Source: Streptomyces parvus (GTDB lineage Bacteria > Actinomycetota > Actinomycetes > Streptomycetales > Streptomycetaceae). From it: a stretch of DNA of 64,000 bases. The position numbers and the translations under genes are program-made. Below the pieces are notes generated by a model. That model worked only from the letters and a program-made list of their open reading frames with translations. It did not search any database and was not told the DNA's origin. Shown piece by piece: positions 17,005-24,557 of this stretch. The stretch spans positions 4,092,001-4,156,000 of the forward strand of contig NZ_CP135079.1 of NCBI RefSeq assembly GCF_032121415.1, in the 5' to 3' direction. Within the stretch, counting starts at the first letter, position 1. Each line of letters starts with the position of its first letter.

Positions 17005-17769
17005 TCAGGGGAGCGTGATGTTCCGGCCCGGGCCGCCGGCGACCGTGTCCTTCCCGGAGCCGCCGACGATCACATCGTCGCCCGCCTCGCCGTGCAGCAT
17101 GTCGTCGCCGGAGCCGCCGAGGAGGACGTCGTCGCCCTCCCCGCCCATGACGTGATCGTCGCCCGGGCCCGCGTACACGACGTCCCTGCCGTCGTACGCC
17201 TCGATCATGTCGTCGCCCCGGCCGCCCCACAGCAACTGGTCGCCGTCGACGGCCATCAGGTGGTCCCTGCCGTCGCCGCCGTCGAGGACGACGCGCCCCA
17301 TGACCATGTCGTCGCCCGCGTCGCCCCGTACGGTGTGCGCCGTGTGCGCGTGCAGCATGTCGTCACCGGGGCCGCCGCTGACGGTGGCGACCCCGGGGTC
17401 GCTGGTGGCGATCTCGTCGTCGCCGTCGCCGAGGAACACGTCGATCCGGTCCGGCCGGGCGCTGTCGGTGGGCAGTTCGCAGACGACGTACGTCTCGACA
17501 CCCGGCTCCAGGTACGTGCAGTGGTCGCCGGGCAGGAGCGGAACGGAATCCCGGAAGCCGATCCGCCGGACCCCGTCGCCCTGGTCCATCGGGACCACAT
17601 GGAGGTCGTTGACCTGCCCCGGGGCGGCGGTGAAGGTGACCGACTGCTTCGCCCGGTCGGCGCCGACCCGGGCCTTGGCCCCGGCGGTGGTGGGAGCGGC
17701 GACGGCCGGGGACACGGCGAGGCCGGTGGCGAGCAGGGTCACGACGGCCGACATCCTCTTGCGCTTCAC
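17005..17769 (-). CDS. Secreted RTX-type calcium-binding repeat protein
   Basis: 254 residues from GTG 17767-17769 with GAGGAG 5 nt upstream. A Sec signal peptide is evident: MKRKRMSAVVTLLATGLAVSPAVA, with AxA cleavage. The C-terminal half (about 110-250) is a run of GGxGxDxxx nonapeptides, such as GGPGDDMLHA, GGRGDDMIEA, GGEGDDVLLG, GGSGDDMLHG and EAGDDVIVG, which fold into a calcium-binding beta-roll. The first half has no recognised enzyme domain. RTX proteins of Gram-negatives use type I export; this one carries a Sec signal instead, as in other actinobacteria. Function unknown. Confidence 0.88.
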   Translation of the reverse strand: MKRKRMSAVVTLLATGLAVSPAVAAPTTAGAKARVGADRAKQSVTFTAAPGQVNDLHVVPMDQGDGVRRIGFRDSVPLLPGDHCTYLEPGVETYVVCELPTDSARPDRIDVFLGDGDDEIATSDPGVATVSGGPGDDMLHAHTAHTVRGDAGDDMVMGRVVLDGGDGRDHLMAVDGDQLLWGGRGDDMIEAYDGRDVVYAGPGDDHVMGGEGDDVLLGGSGDDMLHGEAGDDVIVGGSGKDTVAGGPGRNITLP

Positions 17770-17901
17770 GACAACTCCTCGGTGGGTCCGTGGGGGTCCG
17801 CCCCCCTGCCTTCACGGAGCAGGGGGAGGGCAGGTGCACGTCAAGCGCCGCGCGTGGCGGTGGGGTCGCCACGCGGGCGACCGCAGCCTACCCGTCTTGG
17901 T

Positions 17902-18750
17902 CTAGACCAAACCAGGGTCCGGGGTGGGAGACTGTGCGCCGCGGGTGCCGAACAGCCGCTCCAGGACCACCGCGACCCCGTCCTCCGTATTCGACAGGGT
18001 CACCTCGTCGGCCGCCGCGCGCAGCTCCGGGTGGGCGTTGCCCATGGCCACCCGGAGCCCCGAACCGGCGAACAACGGGAGGTCGTTGGGCATGTCGCCG
18101 AACGCGACGGTCCGCTCGGCCCCGATGCCCAGCAGCTCGGCGGCGGCCGCGAGACCCGTGCCCTTGTCCACCCCGCGCGGAGCCAGCTCCACCGTGCCGG
18201 GCCCCGCCATGGTCACCGTCGCCAGCTCGCCCACGGCCCCGCGTGCGGCGGCGGCCAGCGCGTCGTCGCCCAGCTCCGGGTGGCGCACCAGCACCTTGAT
18301 GACGGGCCGCTCCCACAACGCCTCGCGAGAGCCGACGTGGTGGGCGGGCAGCGTCGGATTCGGCATCCGGTAGCCGGCCTCGATCAGGGTCGCCCCGTCC
18401 ACGCCGTCCTGGTCCACGGCGGCGAACACGGCCCCGACCTCCGCCTCGATCTTGCCGAGCGCGGTGTCGGCGGCCTCCCGGTCCAGGGCGACGGACCGCA
18501 GCAGCCGCCCGGCGTCCGCGTCGTAGAGCTGGGTGCCCTGCCCGCAGACGACGAGCCCGGTGTACGCGAGGTCCGCGAGCAGCGCCCGTATGCCGGGGAC
18601 GGGCCGCCCGGTCACGATCAGATGCCGGGCGCCGGAAGCGGCGGCGAGGCCGAGCGCGGCACGGGACCGGGCGCTGACGGTGTCGTCGGGGCGCAGCAGG
18701 GTGCCGTCCAGGTCCGTGGCGACGAGGGCATATGCGGGAGGCGTGGGCAT
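17902..18750 (-). CDS. Cof-type HAD-superfamily phosphatase
   Basis: 282 residues. HAD motif I is ATDLDGTLL (residues 11-19), motif II is IVTGRP, motif III is the Lys of GVDKGTG, and motif IV is AFGDMPNDLPLF. The C2-type cap between motifs II and III marks the Cof/YbiV group, which dephosphorylates sugar phosphates, pyridoxal phosphate or FMN precursors in the cytoplasm. The substrate is not predictable. It is on the same strand as the MarR gene 111 bp upstream. Confidence 0.88.
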   Translation of the reverse strand: MPTPPAYALVATDLDGTLLRPDDTVSARSRAALGLAAASGARHLIVTGRPVPGIRALLADLAYTGLVVCGQGTQLYDADAGRLLRSVALDREAADTALGKIEAEVGAVFAAVDQDGVDGATLIEAGYRMPNPTLPAHHVGSREALWERPVIKVLVRHPELGDDALAAAARGAVGELATVTMAGPGTVELAPRGVDKGTGLAAAAELLGIGAERTVAFGDMPNDLPLFAGSGLRVAMGNAHPELRAAADEVTLSNTEDGVAVVLERLFGTRGAQSPTPDPGLV

Positions 18751-18861
18751 GGCCCCACCCTAGAAGGCCCCGAACGGCTGCTTGCCCGCGAGGGGCAGGC
18801 CGGATATAGGGGCGCGCTGCCGGTTCGCCACTGCCGGGCCGCTGCTGCGGTGCCGCCGCTG

Positions 18862-19329
18862 TCAGGCGGCTGTCCCGCCGGCGTTGCGCACCAGCCGCCG
18901 CAGCACCTTCACGGTGGTGACGTAGTCCGCGTCGGGGATCCCTTCGTGGAGCGCGGCGCGGATCGCGGGGGCGTTGCGCTTGAGGTCGAGGCGCGCCTGC
19001 TCCCCCTCCTCTGTGATCCACAGCCGGTCGTCCGCGTCCCGCCGCAGCCGGCCCCGCCGTACGAGCGCCTCGGCCTCGACCGCGAGGTCGTCCTCGGGCC
19101 GGATGTACGAGGCCATCGCCCGCTGAAGCTCGGGGAGGGTCATTCCCGCGCCGTCGGGTGAGATGTCGGCGGCCGACAGATTGCGCAGCAGCCAGAACTG
19201 GGGCTGGGTGTACCCCTTCTCCGCCTGCCGCTTCCGGGTGTACGCGATCAGCGCCTCGTAGGCGACTCCGGCCCAGTAGGCGGCGGGCTGGGCGGCGAGT
19301 TCGGCGTCGGACGGCTGGTGATCGGTCAT
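18862..19329 (-). CDS. MarR-like winged-helix transcriptional regulator
   Basis: 155 residues from ATG 19327-19329, preceded by GGGAGGGG. The fold pattern is helix-rich at the N terminus (AAYWAGVAYEALIAYTRKRQ), a winged helix in the middle (YTQPQFWLLRNLS, with VEAEALVRRGRLRRDADDRLWITEEGEQ as recognition helix and wing), and a C-terminal helix. It resembles MarR-type DNA-binding proteins. The target is unknown; it may control itself and the HAD phosphatase downstream. Confidence 0.7.
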   Translation of the reverse strand: MTDHQPSDAELAAQPAAYWAGVAYEALIAYTRKRQAEKGYTQPQFWLLRNLSAADISPDGAGMTLPELQRAMASYIRPEDDLAVEAEALVRRGRLRRDADDRLWITEEGEQARLDLKRNAPAIRAALHEGIPDADYVTTVKVLRRLVRNAGGTAA

Positions 19330-19482
19330 GACATCCCCTCCCTCGGTGCTGTGGGGGCCCCGTGGGGCCTCGCGGCAACCGTAGAACCTCAAGCATGGTT
19401 GAGGGCAAGGGGATCGTCCTGCCTGGCCGGCGGGGACCGGGCCCGCCCCCGGGCCCAGCACGCGCCCGGGCCGGCGCGGACG

Positions 19483-20490
19483 TCAGGCGAAGATTCCGCT
19501 GTAGGCGTTGAGGGCCGGCTGGCCGCCGAGGTGGGCGTACAGGACGTTGGAGTCCTCGGGGATCTCGCCACCGCGGACCAGGTCGATGAGTCCGGCCATG
19601 GACTTGCCCTCGTAGACCGGGTCGATGATCATCCCTTCGAGCCGGCCGGTGAGCTTGATGGCGTCCACCGTGGACGCCACGGGCACACCGTAGAGCTCGC
19701 CCGCCCAGCCTTCCAGGACGGTGATCTCGTCGTCCTCCAGATCCCGCCCGAGACCGATGAGTCCGGCGGTGGCACGGGCGATCCTCGCCACCTGGTCACG
19801 GGTCTCGGCGAGCTTCGCGGACGCATCGATGCCCAGGACCCGCCGCGGCCGGTCCTGGCCCGCGAACCCGGCGATCATGCCTGCCTGGGTGCTGCCGGTG
19901 ACGCTGCACACCACGACGGTGTCGAAGAAGACGCCCAACTCCTCCTCCTGCCGCTGTACTTCGCGCGCCCAGTTCGCGAAGCCGAGACCGCCGAGGGGAT
20001 GGTCGGATCCGCCGGCCGGAATGGCGTACGGGGTGCCGCCCGCGGCCCGTACGTCGTGCAGGGCCTGACGCCAGCTGTCCTTGACGCCGATGCCGAAGCC
20101 CGCCTGCACCAGGCGCACGTCCGCGCCCATGATGCGGGACAACAGGATGTTGCCGACCTTGTCGTTGACCGCGTCGGGCCAGTCCACCCAGCTCTCCTGG
20201 ATCAGGACCGCCTTCAGGCCGGCGCGGGCGGCCACGGCCGCCACCTGCCGTGTGTGGTTGGACTGCACGCCGCCGATGCTGACGAGCGTGTCCGCGCCCT
20301 GCCGGAGGGCGTCGGGGAGCAGGTACTCCAGTTTGCGGGTCTTGTTGCCGCCGTAGGCGAGGCCGGCGTTGCAGTCCTCCCGCTTGGCCCAGATGCGCGC
20401 ACCGCCGAGATGCTCGCTGAGCCGGTCCAGCGGATGCACCGGGCTGGGGCCGAACAGCAGGGGGTAACGCTCGAAGTCGTCCAGGGACAT
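19483..20490 (-). CDS. acdS: 1-aminocyclopropane-1-carboxylate (ACC) deaminase
   Basis: 335 residues, ATG 20488-20490 (MSLDDFERYPLLFGPSPVHP). It is a PLP enzyme that opens ACC to 2-oxobutyrate and ammonia, lowering plant ethylene. Schiff-base Lys 50 is in GGNKTRKLEYL, and Ser 77-Asn 78 are in QSNHTRQ. The residues that separate true ACC deaminases from D-cysteine desulfhydrases are kept: Glu 294 in PVYEGKSM and Leu 321 in AHLGG, equivalent to Glu295 and Leu322 of the Pseudomonas enzyme with a one-residue offset. It lies 72 bp downstream of, and on the same strand as, a GntR gene, probably one transcript under that regulator. Confidence 0.92.
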   Translation of the reverse strand: MSLDDFERYPLLFGPSPVHPLDRLSEHLGGARIWAKREDCNAGLAYGGNKTRKLEYLLPDALRQGADTLVSIGGVQSNHTRQVAAVAARAGLKAVLIQESWVDWPDAVNDKVGNILLSRIMGADVRLVQAGFGIGVKDSWRQALHDVRAAGGTPYAIPAGGSDHPLGGLGFANWAREVQRQEEELGVFFDTVVVCSVTGSTQAGMIAGFAGQDRPRRVLGIDASAKLAETRDQVARIARATAGLIGLGRDLEDDEITVLEGWAGELYGVPVASTVDAIKLTGRLEGMIIDPVYEGKSMAGLIDLVRGGEIPEDSNVLYAHLGGQPALNAYSGIFA

Positions 20491-20562
20491 CGCGGGCTCC
20501 TCGTGGGCGTGGGTGTGGACGGGTCCGGCGCGGCCCGGCGACGAGCCGCGTGGCACGGGCGT

Positions 20563-21306
20563 TCAGGAAACTCCAAACGTGCTGCTCGGCCCACCGCCGG
20601 GCCGTGGCGTGCCGGGCCGTTTCTCGGTGGCGGCCCCCGCTCCTGCCTCCGGCCATGCGTCGAGCAGCGGCAGCAGCGTCTGCCAGTTCGCCCGGGTCGC
20701 GGCCACCGCACCCTCGACGTCCCCGGCCGCGCACAGCGCGATGATCCGGTCGTGCTGGGCGACCGACCCGCGCCCGCTCAGCGAGGAGAAGCGCAGCCGC
20801 TCCAGGCGTCGCAGTACGGGCGTGAACTGGTCGAGAACGGTGGCGACGGCCTCGTTGGCGCCCGCGGTCACGGCGACGCGGTGGAACGCGTCGTCGGCCT
20901 CCAGCGCCCCGTCCGCGTCGTTGCGCCGCAGGGCGTCGGCGAAGCGCGCGTTCGCCTCGCGCATCGCGTCGAGCTCGACCGCCCCCAGCTGCGGGACCGC
21001 CTCCCGCACGGCGAGTTCGTGCATGGCGGAGGTGACCGACTGCGCGGCCCGGACGGCGCGGACGTCGAGCGGGCTCACGAGGGTGTGGCGGCCGGGCTTC
21101 GTCTGCACGAGCCCCGCCTGCTCCAGCCGGCCCAGCGCCTCACGCACCGGCGTGCGGCTGACCCCGAGCCAGTCGGCCAGGTCACCGTCGTTGAGACGCT
21201 CGCCGGGCGCGAGCGTGCCGTCGACGATGGCGTCACGGATGGCCCGGTAGGCGCTCTCGCGGAGGAGCGACCGGGAGACGAGGCCTCGGCTCTGCGGAAC
21301 TGGCAT
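20563..21306 (-). CDS. GntR/FadR-subfamily regulator, probably of acdS
   Basis: 247 residues from ATG 21304-21306. The N-terminal winged helix has the GntR signature (AIVDGTLAPGERLNDGDLADWLGVSRTPVREALGRLEQAGL), and the C-terminal FCD ligand domain (about 85-220) has the metal-binding His pattern (DDAFHRVAVTAG, QHDRIIALCAAGD). It is immediately upstream of acdS, so it probably controls ACC deaminase and itself. A perfect 22-bp palindrome covers its start codon, a natural autoregulatory operator. No ribosome site precedes the ATG, which suggests a leaderless transcript. Confidence 0.88.
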   Translation of the reverse strand: MPVPQSRGLVSRSLLRESAYRAIRDAIVDGTLAPGERLNDGDLADWLGVSRTPVREALGRLEQAGLVQTKPGRHTLVSPLDVRAVRAAQSVTSAMHELAVREAVPQLGAVELDAMREANARFADALRRNDADGALEADDAFHRVAVTAGANEAVATVLDQFTPVLRRLERLRFSSLSGRGSVAQHDRIIALCAAGDVEGAVAATRANWQTLLPLLDAWPEAGAGAATEKRPGTPRPGGGPSSTFGVS

Positions 21307-21323
21307 GCAATATATTGCATGCC
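21302..21323. promoter_or_regulatory. 22-bp perfect palindrome over gntR start codon (operator)
   Basis: GGCATGCAATA followed by its exact reverse complement. The ATG of the GntR gene (21304-21306) is inside it. The AT-rich centre stands out in this GC-rich DNA and could also form the -10 region. GntR/FCD regulators bind palindromes of this size. Confidence 0.8.
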
Positions 21324-21708
21324 GCGCAGGGGTGGGCTGTCAAGGGCGGTGAACGCGGCGGCGTGTGCGGTGCGGTCATGATCCGGTCCGCCGCTCCGGG
21401 CTGGGCAGGTCCGGTGCGCTGCGGTTCGGGAAGCAGGTCACCAGGGCGAGGGAGGGGAAGACCGTGCGCGCCGAGGGACAGGCCCCCGCCCCGCGCGAGC
21501 AGGTCGACCGCCGCCCTGACGCGGGATGCCAGCCTGGTCGTCTCCTGGTCCTGCTCGGCGGCGAACAGGGGTGCGAACTCGGCGTCGGCTTCACGGTCTG
21601 CCCCCTGGTGATCCGGTGTCCGGTGGCCTGCTCCGACGGCGGCGGTCGGTGCCAGGAGGATCAAGGGCATCGAGTTTCGGTTGCTGGACATCGAGAACGG
21701 GATGGCGA
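21324..21708. other. Stretch without a convincing gene
   Basis: 385 bp between the GntR operator and the DUF397 terminator. A reverse-strand open frame (ATG at 21668-21670) has coding-like residues around EFAPLFAAEQDQETTRLASR but runs 74 bp into the GntR gene, across its operator, and matches nothing recognisable. It is treated as a possible remnant rather than a gene. Confidence 0.4.
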
Positions 21709-21736
21709 AGCCCCACCGTGCCTGCACGGTGGGGCT
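21709..21736. terminator. 12-bp stem hairpin terminator after DUF397 gene
   Basis: AGCCCCACCGTG (21709-21720), loop CCTG, CACGGTGGGGCT (21725-21736), a perfect stem 23 nt downstream of the DUF397 stop on the reverse strand. Confidence 0.75.
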
Positions 21737-21759
21737 GTTGCTCTGCCGGCTCGCGCGGC

Positions 21760-21969
21760 TCAGACGCTGCCGAAGCCTCCGCCCCGGACACCCGCGACGA
21801 AGGCGCTGAACGCGGCGGCGGGGACGGTGAGGGCCGGGCCGCTCACGTTCTTGGAGTCGCGGACGGGGACGATGCCGTGCGGGGCGGCGAGGTTGGTGGC
21901 GACCTCGACGCACTGGCCGCCGTTTTCGCTGTAGGAGGACGTGAACCAACGGGGGGTCTCGGTTGTCAC
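21760..21969 (-). CDS. DUF397 domain protein
   Basis: 69 residues starting at GTG 21967-21969 and overlapping the stop of the upstream XRE remnant. It shows the DUF397 pattern: WFTSSYSENGGQCVEVA near the N terminus, VPVRDSKN in the middle and AFSAFVAGVRGG at the end. In Streptomyces these small proteins are encoded beside XRE/DUF5753 regulators and behave like antitoxin or developmental partners (BldB/WhiJ-type systems). Here the partner regulator is truncated, so this gene may be an orphan. Confidence 0.88.
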   Translation of the reverse strand: MTTETPRWFTSSYSENGGQCVEVATNLAAPHGIVPVRDSKNVSGPALTVPAAAFSAFVAGVRGGGFGSV

Positions 21970-22290
21970 GGGGTGCCCTTTCGCAACTGCCTGAACATGT
22001 CAACGGACGCGGCCTGGGAGGGAGCGAGCGCCTGCATCTGATGGTAGGCCGTCAGATGCTGCACCACCGAGCCACTTTCACGCTCCAGATAGCCCTGCTG
22101 CGCCGACTCCGCGTACGACATGAGCGAGCGGTCGGGCATGGTCAGGATGTAGAGCGGCAGACTGAAGGGGCGGTGCTCTCCCATGGTGAACGGCACGACC
22201 TGGATCATGGTGTTGGGCTGCTCGGCGAAGTCGATGAGCCGGTCCGTCTGCGCCTTCATGACCTCCGGCCCGCCGACCGGTCGGCGCAGG
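21966..22290 (-). pseudogene. Truncated XRE/DUF5753 regulator (C-terminal part only)
   Basis: The reverse strand encodes the C-terminal third of a DUF5753 domain: LRRPVGGPEVMKAQTDRLIDFAEQ, then NTMIQVVPFTMGEHRPF and ERESGSVVQHLTAYHQMQALAPSQAAS, ending at TGA 21966-21968. Intact members have about 280 residues with an N-terminal helix-turn-helix. Here homology stops at about 22290 and the upstream bases code for nothing similar, so the DNA-binding half is gone. It overlaps the start of the DUF397 gene, as intact pairs do. Confidence 0.7.
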
Positions 22291-22296
22291 CAGCGT

Positions 22297-22466
22297 CCGT
22301 CAGGGACGGCGACGCCTGCGTGCTGTACGACCGGCATCCGGCCGCGCACTCCTGGGACGTGACGGATCCCCTCGCCGATCTGATGGCGGACCGGATCCGG
22401 GAGGAGGTGCGGCGGGAGCGCGAGGGCGGCGGGGCCGGCGGGGAGGGTGCCCGGGGCGGCGCCTAA
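22297..22466 (+). pseudogene. 3' fragment of an unidentified gene
   Basis: A forward frame from the point where the XRE remnant ends reads VRDGDACVLYDRHPAAHSW, then DVTDPLADLMADRIREEVRR, ending at TAA 22464-22466. It looks like the C terminus of a real protein (well-biased codons, amphipathic helix), but no start precedes it apart from an internal GTG at 22319. Its family is not recognised. It and the XRE remnant meet with both 5' ends missing. Confidence 0.4.
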
Positions 22467-22599
22467 CGCCGCTTGCGGCCGACGGCGTTGCGCAGGCCGC
22501 CGGTGAGCGTGCCGACGCCGGTGCGCAGGCCGATGAGTCGAGGGTGCTGCCCACGCCGCGAGCAGCCCGCCTGAACGCCCTCGCCAGGCGCTCGTCCAT
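22463..22599 (-). pseudogene. Small frameshifted gene
   Basis: On the reverse strand ATG 22597-22599 opens MDERLARAFRRAARGVGSTL. One frame over, from about 22540, the strand continues as LIGLRTGVGTLTGGLRNAVGR and ends KRR-stop at 22463-22465. Restoring one base near 22540 would join them into a basic protein of about 45 residues. It overlaps the stop of the forward fragment tail to tail. It could be a real small gene broken by a 1-bp deletion or a sequencing error. Confidence 0.35.
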
Positions 22600-22678
22600 C
22601 GTGCCCCCGTCCCCCTCGGTCGTGCGCGTCTTCGCGGACGACGCCTCTGCCACGGTCGGGGTTGCCGGGCCGGGGCGG

Positions 22679-23689
22679 TTAGCGGCGGTGCTTCGACTCG
22701 ACCCGTCCGAACGCCTCCGGGCCCGTCGCGTGCGCCTCGACGGCCGTCCGCCACGCGGCGTCGTCGGCGTACAGCACGCTGCGCAGGTAGGCCGAGGCGA
22801 GGTGGGCGAGGGCGGCGACGCGTGCGGGGTTCTCGTCGGTCGTCTCGGCGACGTCGTATCCGGAGATCCCGCCGAGGCCGTGTTCCGCTTCGAAGAGGGT
22901 GAGCAGGGTCTTCGGGCCGGGGGCGAGGACGTACGGGTCGGCGTGCCACTCCGGGCCCATGACCGTCAGATGGCCGGACTGGTCCTTCTCGCCCGCGACC
23001 ACGAGTGCGGGCGTCGCCATCCGGGAGAAGTCCGTGGTGGTGAGGAACGGCAGCGCCTCCGCCATGGACGGGGTGATCGCGTCGCCGCCCCGGCCGGGCC
23101 CGGCCAGCACCACCCCCGCCTTGATCCGGGGATCGGCCAGGTCCACCTCCGTACCGTCGGCCGGATCGGTGAGGCGCGCGCCCAGCAGGAGGCTCGCCGT
23201 GTGGGCGCCCATCGAGTGACCGGCGACGGCGATCCGGTCCGGGTCCAGGCGGCCGGCGAGTCCGGGGACTCCCGCCTCGATCTCGTCGAACCGGTCGATG
23301 AGGCGGGACACGTCCTCGGCGCGGGAGCGCCAGTGCATGGGCGCGCCGGGGGTCTCGGGCGGCAGGTCGAGCGTCGTCGAGCTGAGATGGGTCGGCTGGA
23401 TCACGGCGAACCCGTGCGCTGCCCAGAAGGCGACGAGGGGAGCGTATCCGTTGAGCGAGGAGAGGTTGTTCGAGAAGCCCTGGCCGTGCGAGAGCAGGAT
23501 GACCGGCAGCCGGTTCCCGTCCCCGGGCGCCTCGGTGCCGGCCGCGGGCAGCGGCAGGGAAACGCGGAACTCCAGGTCCACGGCGCGGTCGGGGGTGGGC
23601 AGCGCCAGCGGGGCGACGGACAGGACGGGGGAGGCGGGGCGCCCGAAGGTGTCGGTCGTGCGAGGTGCGGAGGTACGGGAGGTACGCAT
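22679..23689 (-). CDS. Alpha/beta hydrolase (dienelactone-hydrolase/PAF-acetylhydrolase-like)
   Basis: 336 residues from ATG 23687-23689 with GGAAGGG upstream. Strand and elbow motifs: PVILLSHGQGFSNNL (oxyanion region), then IAVAGHSMGAHTAS with the nucleophile Ser, a later Asp (VVAGEKDQSG) and His (FEAEHGLGG) completing the triad. It has no signal peptide, so a cytoplasmic esterase is likely. It is divergent from a TetR gene across a 208-bp region with paired operator-like repeats, so it is probably that regulator's target. Confidence 0.85.
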   Translation of the reverse strand: MRTSRTSAPRTTDTFGRPASPVLSVAPLALPTPDRAVDLEFRVSLPLPAAGTEAPGDGNRLPVILLSHGQGFSNNLSSLNGYAPLVAFWAAHGFAVIQPTHLSSTTLDLPPETPGAPMHWRSRAEDVSRLIDRFDEIEAGVPGLAGRLDPDRIAVAGHSMGAHTASLLLGARLTDPADGTEVDLADPRIKAGVVLAGPGRGGDAITPSMAEALPFLTTTDFSRMATPALVVAGEKDQSGHLTVMGPEWHADPYVLAPGPKTLLTLFEAEHGLGGISGYDVAETTDENPARVAALAHLASAYLRSVLYADDAAWRTAVEAHATGPEAFGRVESKHRR

Positions 23690-23773
23690 GGGGAAGCCCT
23701 TCCGGGAGGCCCCTGCCGCGGATCCGAAGGGTGGCAGGGCAGGGGAGTGGAAACGTCCGGCTTCGGCTAAAGT

Positions 23774-23820
23774 GAAGCGGAGCGTTGTTCCATTTACGAT
23801 ACGGAGCGCTGTTCCGCTTT
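23774..23820. promoter_or_regulatory. Paired operator-like repeats between hydrolase and TetR genes
   Basis: Two near-identical 14-mers, CGGAGCGTTGTTCC (23778-23791) and CGGAGCGCTGTTCC (23802-23815), start 24 bp apart. Each is partly palindromic (GGA...TCC), and the block as a whole is flanked by AAGCGGA and TTCCGCTT. It lies 85-125 bp from both divergent starts, as expected for a TetR-controlled bidirectional promoter. Confidence 0.6.
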
Positions 23821-23897
23821 GTCAACGGCGATGTCCGGCGACGGATTCCCGCGGTGGTTTCCCGGGGTGGCGGACCAGGTGAGGAGAGGGGTGCGCG

Positions 23898-24494
23898 GTG
23901 GCTGCCGCCGATGAAGCCGGAGGGGCGTCCGCCCGGCCGAAGCGGGCCGACGCGGTGCGCAATCAGCAGACGCTGCTCGCCGCCGCCGCGGAGGTCTTCG
24001 TGGCCTCGGGGGTCGACGCGCCGATCCGCGAGATCGCCAAGCGGGCCGGGGTCGGTATGGGAACGATCTACCGGCACTTCCCGACCCGGGCGGACCTGGT
24101 GGTAGCCGTCTACCGCCACCAGGTCGAGGCCTGCGCCGAGGCCGGGCCTGTTCTGCTGGCCGAGGAGGAGTCCCCGTTCGCCGCGCTGGAGCGGTGGGTG
24201 GACCTCTTCGTCGACTTCCTGGTCACGAAGCATGGGCTCGCCGACGCGCTGCGCTCGGACAGCGGCGGCTTCGAGGTGCTGCACGCCTACTTCCTCGACC
24301 GCCTGGTGCCCGTCTGCGGGCAGCTGCTCGACGCGGCGGTCGGCGCCGGAGAGGCCCGGCCCGGCATCGAGCCCTATGAGCTGATGCGCGGGGTCGGGAA
24401 TCTGTGCGTGGGGCGGGACGGCGACCCGCGTTACGATCCGCGGCGGCTGGTGGACCTGCTGCTGCGCGGTCTGCGGGAGGTGCGGTCGTCCTGA
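23898..24494 (+). CDS. TetR family transcriptional regulator
   Basis: 198 residues from GTG 23898 with GAGGAG upstream. The helix-turn-helix is at about residues 22-68 (LLAAAAEVFVASGVDAPIREIAKRAGVGMGTIYRHFPTRADLV), and the C-terminal part resembles the SBD-like TetR_C_21 ligand domain. It is divergent from the alpha/beta hydrolase, with two operator-like repeats in the gap, so local repression of both genes is likely. Confidence 0.88.
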   Translation: MAAADEAGGASARPKRADAVRNQQTLLAAAAEVFVASGVDAPIREIAKRAGVGMGTIYRHFPTRADLVVAVYRHQVEACAEAGPVLLAEEESPFAALERWVDLFVDFLVTKHGLADALRSDSGGFEVLHAYFLDRLVPVCGQLLDAAVGAGEARPGIEPYELMRGVGNLCVGRDGDPRYDPRRLVDLLLRGLREVRSS

Positions 24495-24557
24495 GGTGAG
24501 GGCGGCCGGGTCCGGCAGGTGGGCGGCCCGGGTGTTCGATCCGGGCCGGGCCGGCGC

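Noticed and set aside
16435..19161. Forward 900-codon open frame over the RTX and HAD genes
   Set aside because: It crosses several real genes on both strands and translates to low-complexity Arg/Gly/Ala sequence; a GC-bias artefact.
21233..21670. Reverse open frame of 145 codons upstream of and overlapping the GntR gene
   Set aside because: It would run through the GntR operator and 74 bp into the GntR gene, has no ribosome site and no family match; only a short middle part looks coding.
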